Assembly: GCF_902497745.1 (NCBI RefSeq) | Contig: NZ_CABVHJ010000025.1 | Span: 1 to 64,000, forward strand | Length of the DNA stretch: 64,000 bases | Direction of reading: 5' to 3' | Source: Pseudomonas fluorescens | GTDB lineage: Bacteria > Pseudomonadota > Gammaproteobacteria > Pseudomonadales > Pseudomonadaceae | In this document: positions 15,526-25,067 of the stretch, in pieces | Numbering within the stretch: position 1 is the stretch's first letter | Layout: each line of letters begins with the position of its first letter | Program-made: the position numbers and the translations under genes | The notes under the pieces: generated by a model | Databases searched by the model: none | What the model was told of the DNA's origin: nothing | Seen by the model: the letters and a program-made list of their open reading frames with translations, nothing else

Positions 15526-18236
15526 TGTTTCGCCGCGCTTTTCTTTTGTATGTGTGCCGAGACTCTTGGCAGTAACTCGATAGTACGATTCATTTTGCCC
15601 AGCACGGCAGTTTCAATATTAGCGAGACTGTATCGAGTGCCCTGCGCAATTGCGATGTGTTCCCCGCCGAGACCTTCCAGCTCTTCCAGTGCCTGGTCGT
15701 ACCCCTCCTTCTGAAAGGCGAGGTAATCGGCAACCAATTCGATACCTTGTTTTACCAGATCCAGATCGCGCTGCCCCAGCGAATCATTGAGTGTCTCGGT
15801 CACTTCGACACTGAGTCGGAAAAAGGCCAGCCACTTTTCCAGATGAGTGCCACCCGTTAGCACATCAGCGGTTCCGATGGTCCCTGCGATCAATACTTCC
15901 TTGTTTCCGTCAGTGGTGCGCGGGTCATATTTTGAGAGATACGATTTGATTTTCGTCTTCCAGTTTTTCGGTTTGGCTTCTTCAGCCAAGCGACCCACGT
16001 CGTAATCTGCGCTATCGGGCAAAAGTTTATAACCGAAGGGATTGTCTACGCCGAGCTTGTCAATCTGTGTGCCGGTAACATCAGCGGCGATTGCTGCTGT
16101 ACCGATGCCAATAATCACCCCTGTGACCGGATTGAAAGTGAGCGCTGTCCCTGCGGCCGCACCTACGGTAAACGCCGCACCCGCTGTGATGGCAGAGGCC
16201 AGAACGTTGAGCAAGGTCAGGGCTGCCCGCTTTCCGCTGGAACGGTAGATATCCTTTGTGGAATTCAAGTGGTTGAGTTGATAGATCGATTTGTCCAGTT
16301 TGCGTGTCACAACAGCAAGCAGGTTTTCATAGTCTTTCGCCACTGTCAGTAATTCAGAAGATGTTCGCTGTTGTCCCTGAGCATCGAAATACCGCAGCGG
16401 ATTGTTCCCGACGAATCCGTACAGATTCAGCCCGTCCACATCCCCCGCCGGATCCGCACTGACCCAACGCTGCAACCACGCTGCGTAATAGCGTGCGCCG
16501 TAGTAATACATGCCGCTGACATCCATCTCCTTGCCCGAATAACGTATGAACTTGTAGCTGACCTCAATCTCCGAGCGTGCGCTCGTCCACGCCGTGGCGC
16601 CGAACGGGTAGTAGCCTTCCTGGCTGATCAGTTGTGCCTGTTGATCGAGTTCCATCACGCAGGAACCGAGGTGATCTTCGAGGCTGTAACGCAGTTGATC
16701 GGTGTCGATTCCATCGGGTTTGTTCTCTGCCCAATGCAGGCAGCGCGCGTTGCCGAGAATGATGACGTGCAGTTCTTCGCCGTTGTCGCGGGTACGGATT
16801 TCCAGCCCCGGCAAGTAGCGCACCTGATGAAAGTGTTCGGCGTTGGCCGCCAAGGTCTCGTAGCGTTTGAACACGCGCATGCCCTGGCTGTAGCGGTAGT
16901 ACTCGGCATCATTGGGGGCCGTTGCGCGCTGGACCAGGGTCACACTCTCCAGCTCATCGCGAGCGTTCCAGTGCAGCGGTTGTCCGGGTTGTTCCGGTTG
17001 TACGGTCAGTTGATTGCCATGCTGATCGAACAGATCGTCGAACACCGGCTCCGGCTCGCCTGTATTCCAGCGCACCCCGCGATTACTCTTCGGGTCGATG
17101 AACATGTGCTGGGTGGAGTTGTTGCCGGCCCGTACATGGCACAGTTCGATCAGGTTGCCACCGTGATCGTACTGATAGGTCTGGGTGTAATTGAGGCGAT
17201 TGTTCGGGTCGCCCGGTTGCGGCAGGCCGGGAATATCTGACGGCGGCGCGTCGTCGTGGCCGGTGGCGCTGGTCAGCCGATAGAGCGAGTCGTAAGTGAA
17301 ATCGCGATGGCCGTCGACCCGTTGATTGGCAAAATATCGCGGCTGAAAAGCGTGGTCTTCGATGCGGGTGATATTGCCGACGCGGTCGTAGAAGTATTCG
17401 AGGTCTTGCAGGACGCCGCCATTCTTGTGGCTGGACTGGGTGTGCAAACGACCGTCCGCCGGGTCATACGTCCAGGTGCTGCGTACCCGATTCCCGGCCA
17501 GTTGTTCGATGATCTGGTCGTGGGCGTTGTACTGCGCATCGAGCAACACCGGCTGCCAGTCAGACGTGCCGCTGATCAGCAGTTGCGCTTGTTTGAGTTG
17601 CCCGGCCAGACCGTAGCGCGAGCGTCGCCGATGGCCGCCGGCGTCGACCTGTTCCAGCAGCGCGCCGAGCGGGCTGAACACATGGTGGCTGGTGAAAGCT
17701 TCACCATCGTGGAACGTGCGGGTTTCGCGCAGCGGCGGGCCAGTCAGAGAAAAACTGTCCGTGAGCAGCGAACCGGCGCGATCTTTCTGCTCCCGCAACT
17801 GGCCGCGCTGGTTGTACCCGGCCTCGACCGTGGCGTCGGCGTAGATAAATTGATCCACATCGGGTTCGCCATTTTCCTCGAGCGCGACGGCGCGCAGTTG
17901 CTGATCGAAGGTTGTGCGCCAACGATGTTCACGCTGATCCCAACGCTGCAACGGCTCACCGGCCAGCCCCGGCAAAGTCAGACGCCAGCCGGCATCGACG
18001 CTGTCGGACTTCAATACCGCACCGTTCAGGTTGTAAACCGTAGTCAGGCAAGGTGCCGACAGGCGCGGGTCCCATTGTTCGACCAGACGTCCGGCGTAGT
18101 CGTGCCGCTGACGGGTGACCAGAGCTTCGGGGGTGTCGGCCGTCACAGTGCGCAAATACCCGATCTGCCGCACTGGCAAGCCACGCGCATCGCTCACCGC
18201 CAGCGCGGGAGTACGCCGATGCACGTTGGCAGTCAT
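15522..18236 (-). CDS. tccC: Tc toxin C component, TccC-like Rhs protein (copy 1)
   Basis: Predicted 904-aa protein with the same Rhs shell as the copy at 12.6 kb (residues 1 to about 618; start RTPALAVSDARGLPVRQIGY, YD repeats, core border GARYYAAWLQRWVSADPAG ... GNNPLRYFDAQG). The hypervariable tail (about 619-904) differs completely from the other copy: an alpha-helical segment, a long Gly/Ala/Thr-rich hydrophobic stretch (TAGAAFTVGAAAGTALTF onward), then a charged helical C-terminus. No ADP-ribosyltransferase, deamidase or other effector motif was recognised. It begins in an ATGA overlap with the B-component gene, so B and C1 are translationally coupled, as expected for subunits assembled in fixed ratio. 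Confidence 0.9.
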   Translation of the reverse strand: MTANVHRRTPALAVSDARGLPVRQIGYLRTVTADTPEALVTRQRHDYAGRLVEQWDPRLSAPCLTTVYNLNGAVLKSDSVDAGWRLTLPGLAGEPLQRWDQREHRWRTTFDQQLRAVALEENGEPDVDQFIYADATVEAGYNQRGQLREQKDRAGSLLTDSFSLTGPPLRETRTFHDGEAFTSHHVFSPLGALLEQVDAGGHRRRSRYGLAGQLKQAQLLISGTSDWQPVLLDAQYNAHDQIIEQLAGNRVRSTWTYDPADGRLHTQSSHKNGGVLQDLEYFYDRVGNITRIEDHAFQPRYFANQRVDGHRDFTYDSLYRLTSATGHDDAPPSDIPGLPQPGDPNNRLNYTQTYQYDHGGNLIELCHVRAGNNSTQHMFIDPKSNRGVRWNTGEPEPVFDDLFDQHGNQLTVQPEQPGQPLHWNARDELESVTLVQRATAPNDAEYYRYSQGMRVFKRYETLAANAEHFHQVRYLPGLEIRTRDNGEELHVIILGNARCLHWAENKPDGIDTDQLRYSLEDHLGSCVMELDQQAQLISQEGYYPFGATAWTSARSEIEVSYKFIRYSGKEMDVSGMYYYGARYYAAWLQRWVSADPAGDVDGLNLYGFVGNNPLRYFDAQGQQRTSSELLTVAKDYENLLAVVTRKLDKSIYQLNHLNSTKDIYRSSGKRAALTLLNVLASAITAGAAFTVGAAAGTALTFNPVTGVIIGIGTAAIAADVTGTQIDKLGVDNPFGYKLLPDSADYDVGRLAEEAKPKNWKTKIKSYLSKYDPRTTDGNKEVLIAGTIGTADVLTGGTHLEKWLAFFRLSVEVTETLNDSLGQRDLDLVKQGIELVADYLAFQKEGYDQALEELEGLGGEHIAIAQGTRYSLANIETAVLGKMNRTIELLPRVSAHIQKKSAAKQ

Positions 18237-21200
18237 GACCGTGGTGCCTTTGTTGGTGACGACGATTCAGCTGTGTCATTGAAGTCTTCGCTGGCGTGAT
18301 ACCAAGGGTGGTAGGACTCTCGGGAGAAGTCGCCTTTGGCATTGACCACTTGGATCTGCCGGCTCTGGACGTCGTAGTAAACCCGATCGTGATGACCCAG
18401 TGTGCGCAGGGACTGATCGTTGACGTAAGCATAGGTGTCGGCGAAAAACGCGCGGTACTGACGAACCGGCATACCCTTGTTGTTGAATTCGACACGTTCA
18501 CTGATACGCCAGCGCGGGTTGGCATCGACTTCCTTGATCTGGCCATTCTCGACGATCAGCGAGCCGTCGGCGTCCACGGCATAGGCCTTGCCCGGGTCAA
18601 CCTTTTGCTGGGTTTGCAGCGCCCGGCCAAAGCCGTCGACGCAGGCTTTGATGATCTGGATCTGCACCTCCGGATCGCCCGGGTAGCGATCGGCACTGAG
18701 GATTACGCTGTGAACCGGTTCTCGATGCACGGCTGCGATGACGGCTTGCAGTGCCTGTTCATCAGGCGTCAAGGCGCTACTGCGCCGGGCCAGTTGTCGG
18801 CGTGTGCTGGCCTTGATATGCCCGCTGGGCAGCAGATAACCTTGGGCAATCCATGCGAGGGCGGCGCCGCTGTCGTTGGCGATCTGCCCCATCCAGCTGA
18901 ACAGGTCCTTGCGCAGGGTACTCGCGGCTTCTTGTATGGCGGCAGGCGGGTTGGCAATCGCCGTTGCCGGACGCCGATCTTCCGCAGGTATGAAGTCGCT
19001 CAGCGGCTTGAAACCCACTGGCTTGTTGTTTTCGGTGCCGTAAAAACTGGTGGCCAACGGCTGACCGGAAGGCTCGTAGATCGCTTCGTGAATGTTGTCG
19101 TTGGCATCGATGATTTTCACCGGCTGCAGCGCGTGGTAGTCGTAATCGATTCGCGTGGTGCAGCCATCCGGTAGTTCCACGCGTTTGACCGCTAGCGCAT
19201 ACGTGTCGTATTCGGCGCGTGTGTAGCCATGGCTGAGGGTTTCGCGATAGCGCAGTACCTTGTAGAACCCGTCGAGACTGGCATATTCGGCGTAACCGAA
19301 ATTCGCCGACCACAGATCCTGTTCTGTGCCGCCCAAAGGGTGAATCCAGAACAGAAACGGCATCGGTATGTAACCAATCGCTGCCAGTTCAGCTCTCACG
19401 TCGAAATTCGACAGTACGCTGTAAGCGTCCAGCGCGGTCTTGTCCAGTTGTGCCATTTCCAGTGGGCCGGCCAGCGCCTCGAAGCCGGCAACGCCATCGT
19501 CCAGCAGCTTGCCGTCGGTACTAACGTAACGCTGTACGGACTGCGTAGTCAGCACCCGTTCGGTATTCCAGTGCGCCGAATCCTCATGCTCCATCAGGTG
19601 CTCATAGGACACCAATGCAGGGGTAAGCCCAATGGGCAGGCTGCCTTTGGCCAGGACCAGCGCATTGCCGCGCTGCTGATAGGGCAATCCCAGGCGCCAA
19701 TGCTGCAGGTCCGTGTCCAGATTGATAAACGCTGCACGGCTTTCATCCAGGTAATTATCTTGCTGGGCCATGTCATGGGCGTCATACCACCACTGCTGTT
19801 CATCAGGATCGTCGAAGGGGGGCGAATCATTTTTGGTGAGCCGCCGGGCGTAGCTCACCATGATGGAGTGAGTAGGCTGGCCGTAAAGGTTGTAGCGCAG
19901 ATTCAGTTCATGTCTACACAGGGGATCATCGACGAAACCGTCGTAGTGATAGCTGATATTTTCCACCACCAGCGGCAGCAATACGGCGGCAGCATAAGCG
20001 CCTTGCTTGCGCACCTCACGTACCCGATAACGCATCTCTTCGACCGTGTAAGGCGTGGCGATCGGGGGGCTGTCCTCGCCGGTATCGGCATAAGTTTCAA
20101 TGCGTGTGACCGAGCCGACCAACGCCCGCGAGATCTGGTAGCGAGTGTCTGCGTCGGGGGCATCGAGCGGCTCTTCGAAGTCGTCCGCCGGGTGATATCG
20201 ACTGAACAGCGTATCGCCCAGCGCCACCGCTTGTGCATCGTGATTGAAATAGTCGTCGCGCGATCGGTCCATCGATTGCCCGGTGTGAAACCAGGTGAAC
20301 ACCCGCATCGGCTTGCTGAAGCCGTCGCCCGCGTCGTCGCTGGCGCTTTCACTGTCGGTTTGCTGCAACAGGCCGAAACCGCGGAATTCGCGATCACGGC
20401 TGTCGTAGAAACCCTCCCGCCATGTGAACGTCTGCGTCAGGCAGTTGCCGGTGATCTCATCCAGTTGCTGTTGTTTTTTGACCACCGCCACCGGGAACGG
20501 CAGGTGGCAAGCCGGAAAACGTCTAAGGGTGGGCAAACGGCGTTTTTCATCCAGCCATTCCTGCGCCGAGCTGCGGTAGATCACGTTGGCACTGCAACCC
20601 ATGTTGTTGTTACTGCTGGTCAGCAGATACGGCTTGGCCGAAACGAAATCGTAGCGCCAATACTGCGGCTGCATGTGCGGCACCGTCAGAATCAGGCTGG
20701 CGCAGCCCAACCCCTGAAGGTCGGCAAAACTCACCTGGCTGAAACGGTCGTAACGTACGCCGTCGGGCCATGGCACGCTGATCGGCATCTGTTCCAGGCC
20801 GTTGCCACCATGGTTCAGGTAGATATCGAAAGTGTCTGAATTCAGATAAATCAGCGATGCGGCACCGGAGCCGTCGAGGTCGGCAAGGCGTACGCATGAC
20901 GAATCGAATTGCTCGTAGTTGAAGGGCAACTCGCTGATCTTGCGACCTTTGCCAAAACGGCCGTGACCCAGGTTCGGCCAGCAGCGAATTTCATCGTGGC
21001 GTATCCGGCACAGCTCGGGCATGTCGCTGCCCAGCAGGTTGCCCAACAACACCAGTTCTGTTGGGGAATTGCTGAACAATGGCAAGCGGTCATCGGCGGG
21101 TTCGTGCCGCACCTCTTCAGGCGCAGCAAAGCCCTGATCGCGCTCGTTGGCATAGAGCCGCACCGAGTTCGGCCCGATCAACGCCAGGCTGCTCAAGCCA

Positions 21201-22759
21201 TCTCCACTCAAGTCGCCGAGTGTCGACAGGGTGTTGAAAAACTCCGGTGGGAATTTGCCGAAGGGCACGAAGTCGGCAAACCTGCGTTGTTCTGTCAGGG
21301 TGCGGAAACCACTGATACCCGGTTGTGCGGTGACCCAGTCGAGGCGACCGTCACCCGTCAGGTCGGTCAACAGTTGCTGTACCGGACGGTTGCGATCAGC
21401 GACTGGTATTTTGGTCAGCTCGATCCAGGGCCCGTAGCCGATTTCATCGGTGCCCTCGGTCGCACGCCGTGGTTCGCGGTAGTACCAGGCCTGATCATAG
21501 CGACACAGAAAACCCGGTACACCCTCGCCATAAAGATCCACACACTGGTAAAAACCACCGTCCTCGATACCCGGCTGTACATCGAGTTCGAAGAAGCGGG
21601 CCGGGGTTTTACTGATCTCGAAGGAGGCGTAGTCGAACTCGACTGGCGGTGTGTTTTCGACAACGCCCTTGGCATCGAATGCCTGATAGTGCGCCGCGCT
21701 GATCTGGCTGTAAGACCACTGCCCGATATTCTGCGGTGAGTGATATTCCAACAGCAGGCGGCGCACCAGTTTCGGTTGTTCAGTCGACTGCGCGGGAAAG
21801 TGATGAAACAGCAATGCTTGCTGGCAGAGTCGGCGAGTGCCCAGTTCAAAGCCACGACCATGGGTTGAAAAACGGTCGGGGCGGACTGTCCAGGGGCTCA
21901 GGGTGTCACCGTCATACGCCGGGATGTCGGTCAGCGACGTGCTGCGCTCGCCGTAATCGAACAGCAAGTGAAAGTGCCAGTCCAGGTCGGTGGGATTATC
22001 TGTTGTCCAGCTGTACAGATCGCTGCTGGCCGTGAAGTTGCCATAGCACACGCGGCGCAGATAACGCTGGGCGCGGTAGTCATGTGTCGGGTCCAGTTCC
22101 TGATCATCGGCCTTGTACTCAAAACAGATATGTTCGCCACGGGCGTTCATGCTTTCGCAGATCAGCCATGTGGCGACGCGTCCAGGTGCATCGGGATCGA
22201 CAATTCGTGTGGCTTCGGTTTTGCCGTAAAGGTGCAGTGAGCCGTCGGCACCATGGATCAGCCAGAACACTGGTGCATCTGCGTCTTCGGTCTGTTGCTG
22301 CCAGCGTTCACGCAAAGCAAAGTCGCTTTCGACTTGCGGCCAGTAACGCACCACCCTGTGCGAGCCGATGTCGACGCCGTTGTAGGCGTTCTCTACACGA
22401 AATTTGAGTTCGCCATTTTCGTCCAGCTCCGGCATCCATACTTCGCCATCCACGCCGATGATTTCGTCCTGCTCGGTATAACGTGGCACGCCTCTGTTGG
22501 TTCGGCGGCTGATCTGACCCACACCACTCAGATTCCAGGAAAGGCCGAACGGACCGTTGCCGCTCTGACTGCTATAGCTCAACGAAAACTGCGGATCCCA
22601 GCCCCGCCCGGCGGAAGTCGGAATGGGCAGTTCGAACGTTGCCGCTCCGGTCGGGCCCACAGAGCCCCAGCTTTTGCCGATGGTAGCGATCGATGCGCTT
22701 TTGGCGATCGAGGGTGTGGTGATGCTCAGCTCTTGTTGATCAGGCATGCTCGAATCCAT
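18233..22759 (-). CDS. tcaC: Tc toxin B component, TcaC/TcdB-like (SpvB domain)
   Basis: Predicted 1508-aa protein. The N-terminal ~350 residues form the SpvB/TcaC domain (LPIPTSAGRGWDPQFSLSYSSQSGNGPFGLSWNL is the family hallmark), followed by an FG-GAP/beta-propeller-type region with repeated LTDLTGDGRLDW, LGDLSGDGLSSLALI and RLADLDGSGAASLIY motifs that docks the A-component channel in known structures, then the TcdB middle domains and Rhs-like strands that make half of the cocoon. Length matches known B subunits (about 1480-1500 aa). Two start codons (22759, 22747) are possible and neither has a strong ribosome site. A perfect lux-box-like palindrome lies 55 bp upstream. First gene of the B-C1-remnant-C2 operon; the A component is 12 kb away on the other strand. 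Confidence 0.92.
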   Translation of the reverse strand: MDSSMPDQQELSITTPSIAKSASIATIGKSWGSVGPTGAATFELPIPTSAGRGWDPQFSLSYSSQSGNGPFGLSWNLSGVGQISRRTNRGVPRYTEQDEIIGVDGEVWMPELDENGELKFRVENAYNGVDIGSHRVVRYWPQVESDFALRERWQQQTEDADAPVFWLIHGADGSLHLYGKTEATRIVDPDAPGRVATWLICESMNARGEHICFEYKADDQELDPTHDYRAQRYLRRVCYGNFTASSDLYSWTTDNPTDLDWHFHLLFDYGERSTSLTDIPAYDGDTLSPWTVRPDRFSTHGRGFELGTRRLCQQALLFHHFPAQSTEQPKLVRRLLLEYHSPQNIGQWSYSQISAAHYQAFDAKGVVENTPPVEFDYASFEISKTPARFFELDVQPGIEDGGFYQCVDLYGEGVPGFLCRYDQAWYYREPRRATEGTDEIGYGPWIELTKIPVADRNRPVQQLLTDLTGDGRLDWVTAQPGISGFRTLTEQRRFADFVPFGKFPPEFFNTLSTLGDLSGDGLSSLALIGPNSVRLYANERDQGFAAPEEVRHEPADDRLPLFSNSPTELVLLGNLLGSDMPELCRIRHDEIRCWPNLGHGRFGKGRKISELPFNYEQFDSSCVRLADLDGSGAASLIYLNSDTFDIYLNHGGNGLEQMPISVPWPDGVRYDRFSQVSFADLQGLGCASLILTVPHMQPQYWRYDFVSAKPYLLTSSNNNMGCSANVIYRSSAQEWLDEKRRLPTLRRFPACHLPFPVAVVKKQQQLDEITGNCLTQTFTWREGFYDSRDREFRGFGLLQQTDSESASDDAGDGFSKPMRVFTWFHTGQSMDRSRDDYFNHDAQAVALGDTLFSRYHPADDFEEPLDAPDADTRYQISRALVGSVTRIETYADTGEDSPPIATPYTVEEMRYRVREVRKQGAYAAAVLLPLVVENISYHYDGFVDDPLCRHELNLRYNLYGQPTHSIMVSYARRLTKNDSPPFDDPDEQQWWYDAHDMAQQDNYLDESRAAFINLDTDLQHWRLGLPYQQRGNALVLAKGSLPIGLTPALVSYEHLMEHEDSAHWNTERVLTTQSVQRYVSTDGKLLDDGVAGFEALAGPLEMAQLDKTALDAYSVLSNFDVRAELAAIGYIPMPFLFWIHPLGGTEQDLWSANFGYAEYASLDGFYKVLRYRETLSHGYTRAEYDTYALAVKRVELPDGCTTRIDYDYHALQPVKIIDANDNIHEAIYEPSGQPLATSFYGTENNKPVGFKPLSDFIPAEDRRPATAIANPPAAIQEAASTLRKDLFSWMGQIANDSGAALAWIAQGYLLPSGHIKASTRRQLARRSSALTPDEQALQAVIAAVHREPVHSVILSADRYPGDPEVQIQIIKACVDGFGRALQTQQKVDPGKAYAVDADGSLIVENGQIKEVDANPRWRISERVEFNNKGMPVRQYRAFFADTYAYVNDQSLRTLGHHDRVYYDVQSRQIQVVNAKGDFSRESYHPWYHASEDFNDTAESSSPTKAPRS

Positions 22760-22814
22760 TGCGCGCGGGGTGGGCGTGAATGGACTGACGCTAACAAGAA
22801 CCGCGATTAAATGA

Positions 22815-22834
22815 ACCTGTCAGATCTGACAGGT
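22815..22834 (-). promoter_or_regulatory. Lux-box-like 20-bp palindrome upstream of the B/C toxin operon
   Basis: ACCTGTCAGATCTGACAGGT, perfectly symmetrical, of the form CTG-N10-CAG with central AGATCT as in TraR/LuxR-type boxes. It lies 55 bp upstream of the toxin B start. A weak -10-like TAGCGT (T1, A2 and T6 match) lies about 31 bp from the dyad centre, the position expected when a LuxR-type activator overlaps the -35 region. Confidence 0.75.
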
Positions 22835-22893
22835 GCGCAAGATCATTTTGTGTGCATTGACGACGTTTTTATCGCGATTGGTTTGCACAAACG

Positions 22894-22928
22894 AAAACGG
22901 CCGGATCATCCAAGGGATGAACCGGCCG
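22894..22928 (-). terminator. Terminator of the fumarase gene
   Basis: Minus-strand stem CGGCCGG...CCGGCCG with an inner CATCC/GGATG pairing, followed by TTTTCGTTT. It starts 20 bp after the fumarase stop codon. Confidence 0.8.
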
Positions 22929-22948
22929 CTTTTATGAGGGCGAAGGGC

Positions 22949-24472
22949 TTACTGCACTTCTACCGCCAGGCTTTCGCTGATCTTCTGTTGCCAGATCGCA
23001 GGACCGGTGATGTGTACCGACTCACCTTTGCTGTCCACCGCAACGGTGACCGGCATGTCCTTGACCTCGAACTCGTAGATCGCTTCCATGCCCAGTTCGG
23101 CAAACGCCAGCACTTTCGACTTCTTGATCGCCTGAGCCACCAGGTAAGCAGCGCCGCCGACGGCCATCAGGTACACGGCTTTGTTGTCCTTGATCGCTTC
23201 GATCGCGGTCGGGCCGCGCTCGGATTTGCCGATCATGCCCAACAGGCCGGTCTGCTCAAGGATCTGACGGGTGAACTTGTCCATCCGCGTCGCGGTGGTC
23301 GGGCCCGCCGGGCCAACCACTTCGTCACCGACCGGATCAACCGGGCCGACGTAGTAGATGAAGCGACCTTTCAGATCGACCGGCAGGGTTTCACCCTTGT
23401 TGAGCATCTCGACCATGCGCTTGTGCGCAGCGTCGCGACCGGTGAGCATTTTGCCGTTGAGCAGGACGGTTTCGCCCGGCTTCCAGCTCTGCACGTCTTC
23501 CGGGGTCAGGGTGTCGAGGTTGACGCGACGGGCCGACGGGCCGGCTTCCCAGACGATTTCCGGGTAGGCGTCCAGCGGTGGCGCTTCCAGCGAGGCCGGG
23601 CCGGAACCGTCGAGCACGAAGTGTGCGTGACGGGTGGCGGCGCAGTTGGGGATCATGCACACCGGCAGCGAGGCGGCGTGGGTCGGGTAGTCCATGATCT
23701 TCACGTCGAGCACGGTGGTCAGGCCACCGAGGCCCTGGGCGCCGATGCCCAACTGATTGACCTTCTCGAACAGCTCCAGACGCATTTCTTCGATGCGGTT
23801 CTGCGGGCCACGGGCTTTCAGCTCGTGAATGTCGATGGATTCCATCAACACTTCCTTGGCCATGACCGCAGCTTTCTCGGCGGTGCCGCCGATGCCGATG
23901 CCGAGCATGCCCGGCGGGCACCAGCCGGCACCCATGGTCGGAACGGTCTTCAGCACCCAGTCAACGATCGAGTCGGACGGGTTGAGCATGGCCATTTTCG
24001 ACTTGTTCTCGGAACCGCCGCCCTTGGCCGCCACGTCCACTTCCACGGTGTTGCCCGGGACGATGGAGTAGTGGATGACCGCAGGGGTATTGTCCTTGGT
24101 GTTTTTCCGAGCGCCCGCCGGGTCGGCGAGGATCGAGGCACGCAGGACGTTTTCCGGCAGGTTGTAGGCGCGACGCACGCCTTCGTTGATCATGTCGTCC
24201 AGGCCCATGGTGGCGCCATCCCAACGCACGTCCATGCCGACGCGCACGAACACGGTGACGATACCGGTGTCCTGGCAGATCGGGCGGTGGCCGGTGGCGC
24301 ACATGCGCGAGTTGATCAGGATCTGCGCCATCGAGTCACGGGCCGCTGGCGATTCTTCGCGCAGGTAGGCTTCGTGCATCGCCTGGATGAAATCCACGGG
24401 GTGGTAATAGGAAATGAACTGCAGGGCGTCGGCAACGCTCTGAATCAGGTCGTCTTGCTTGATCACGGTCAT
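22949..24472 (-). CDS. fumA: Class I (iron-sulfur) fumarate hydratase
   Basis: Predicted 507-aa TCA-cycle enzyme interconverting fumarate and malate, of the oxygen-sensitive 4Fe-4S FumA/FumB type, a single chain carrying both the N-terminal alpha-type part (RPICQDTGIVTVFVRVG; GAGWCPPGMLG; CMIPNCAATRHAHFVL with candidate cluster cysteines) and the C-terminal beta-type part (GRFIYYVGPVDPVGDEVVGPAGPTT). The start MTVIKQ is chosen for the GAGGAG site about 10 nt upstream. By memory it corresponds to PA4333, whose neighbours sadC, ferredoxin reductase, enoyl-CoA hydratase and pykA follow here too. The B/C toxin operon sits just beyond its 3' end, reading in the same direction away from it. Confidence 0.92.
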   Translation of the reverse strand: MTVIKQDDLIQSVADALQFISYYHPVDFIQAMHEAYLREESPAARDSMAQILINSRMCATGHRPICQDTGIVTVFVRVGMDVRWDGATMGLDDMINEGVRRAYNLPENVLRASILADPAGARKNTKDNTPAVIHYSIVPGNTVEVDVAAKGGGSENKSKMAMLNPSDSIVDWVLKTVPTMGAGWCPPGMLGIGIGGTAEKAAVMAKEVLMESIDIHELKARGPQNRIEEMRLELFEKVNQLGIGAQGLGGLTTVLDVKIMDYPTHAASLPVCMIPNCAATRHAHFVLDGSGPASLEAPPLDAYPEIVWEAGPSARRVNLDTLTPEDVQSWKPGETVLLNGKMLTGRDAAHKRMVEMLNKGETLPVDLKGRFIYYVGPVDPVGDEVVGPAGPTTATRMDKFTRQILEQTGLLGMIGKSERGPTAIEAIKDNKAVYLMAVGGAAYLVAQAIKKSKVLAFAELGMEAIYEFEVKDMPVTVAVDSKGESVHITGPAIWQQKISESLAVEVQ

Positions 24473-24694
24473 GAGTCGCGCTCCTCTAAAAGACGGGAAC
24501 ATTCAATAAGGTGCCTGCGGCTTGGGTGCATCGGTCGGTCGCAAGCACCTTTCAAGGCACGCCGGGGCTGCTGGCGCGACGCTAAAAAGGCGCGGCAGTA
24601 TACCGCGCCTCGATGGGGCGTACACGCGCCGGCAGTCATTCGTTGGTCGCATGGGTGGGCGAATATCGGACAGCGGGTTGCACTTCAAGAGCTA

Positions 24695-25067
24695 CCCCCT
24701 CACCCCAGCCCTCTCCCCCAAGGGGGGCGAGGGGGAAAGGGAGCCGATTTTCGTGGTATTTAAAAACTCGGTTCGGCTGAGGGAAAGGGAGCTGATTTGT
24801 GCCGTTTCCAAACCAGAGTTCGACGCGATGCTTCAGGTCGGTGTAACTCGGAAAAACAATTCGGTCAGTCCCCTTTCCCTCAAGGGGGGCGAGGGGGAAA
24901 GGGAGCCGATTTTCGTGGTATTCAAAAACTCGGTTCGGCTGAGGGAAAGGGAGCTGATTTGTGCCGTTTCCAAACCAGAGTTCGACGCAATGCTTCAGGT
25001 CGGTGTAACTCGAAAAAACAACTCGGTCAGTCCCCTCTCCCTTTGGGAGAGGGCTAGGGTGAGGGGC
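24695..25067. repeat. Inverted-end repeat element, copy C, internally duplicated
   Basis: Same terminal sequences as the other copies (CCCCCTCACCCCAGCCCTCT ... GGGCTAGGGTGAGGGGC) but about twice the usual length because the interior is tandemly duplicated. It occupies the middle of the 718-bp gap between fumarase and the diguanylate cyclase. The remainder of the gap (24473-24694 and 25068-25190) holds the promoters of those two divergent genes; no other feature was recognised. Confidence 0.9.
24719..25042. repeat. Two tandem 162-bp units inside repeat copy C
   Basis: Units 24719-24880 and 24881-25042 align without gaps and differ at only a handful of bases (for example TTTAAAAAC/TTCAAAAAC and GACGCGATG/GACGCAATG). 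Each starts CAAGGGGGGCGAGGGGG and contains GGGAGCCGATTTTCGTGG and CCAGAGTTCGACGC. Confidence 0.93.

Noticed and set aside
22811..24763. 650-codon open frame on the plus strand across the fumarase gene
   Set aside because: Antisense shadow of a clear fumarase in high-GC DNA; His/Arg/Gly-rich composition with no family features.
24719..25042. CRISPR-like or minisatellite array
   Set aside because: Only two long units without spacers, embedded in a dispersed element; no cas genes nearby.
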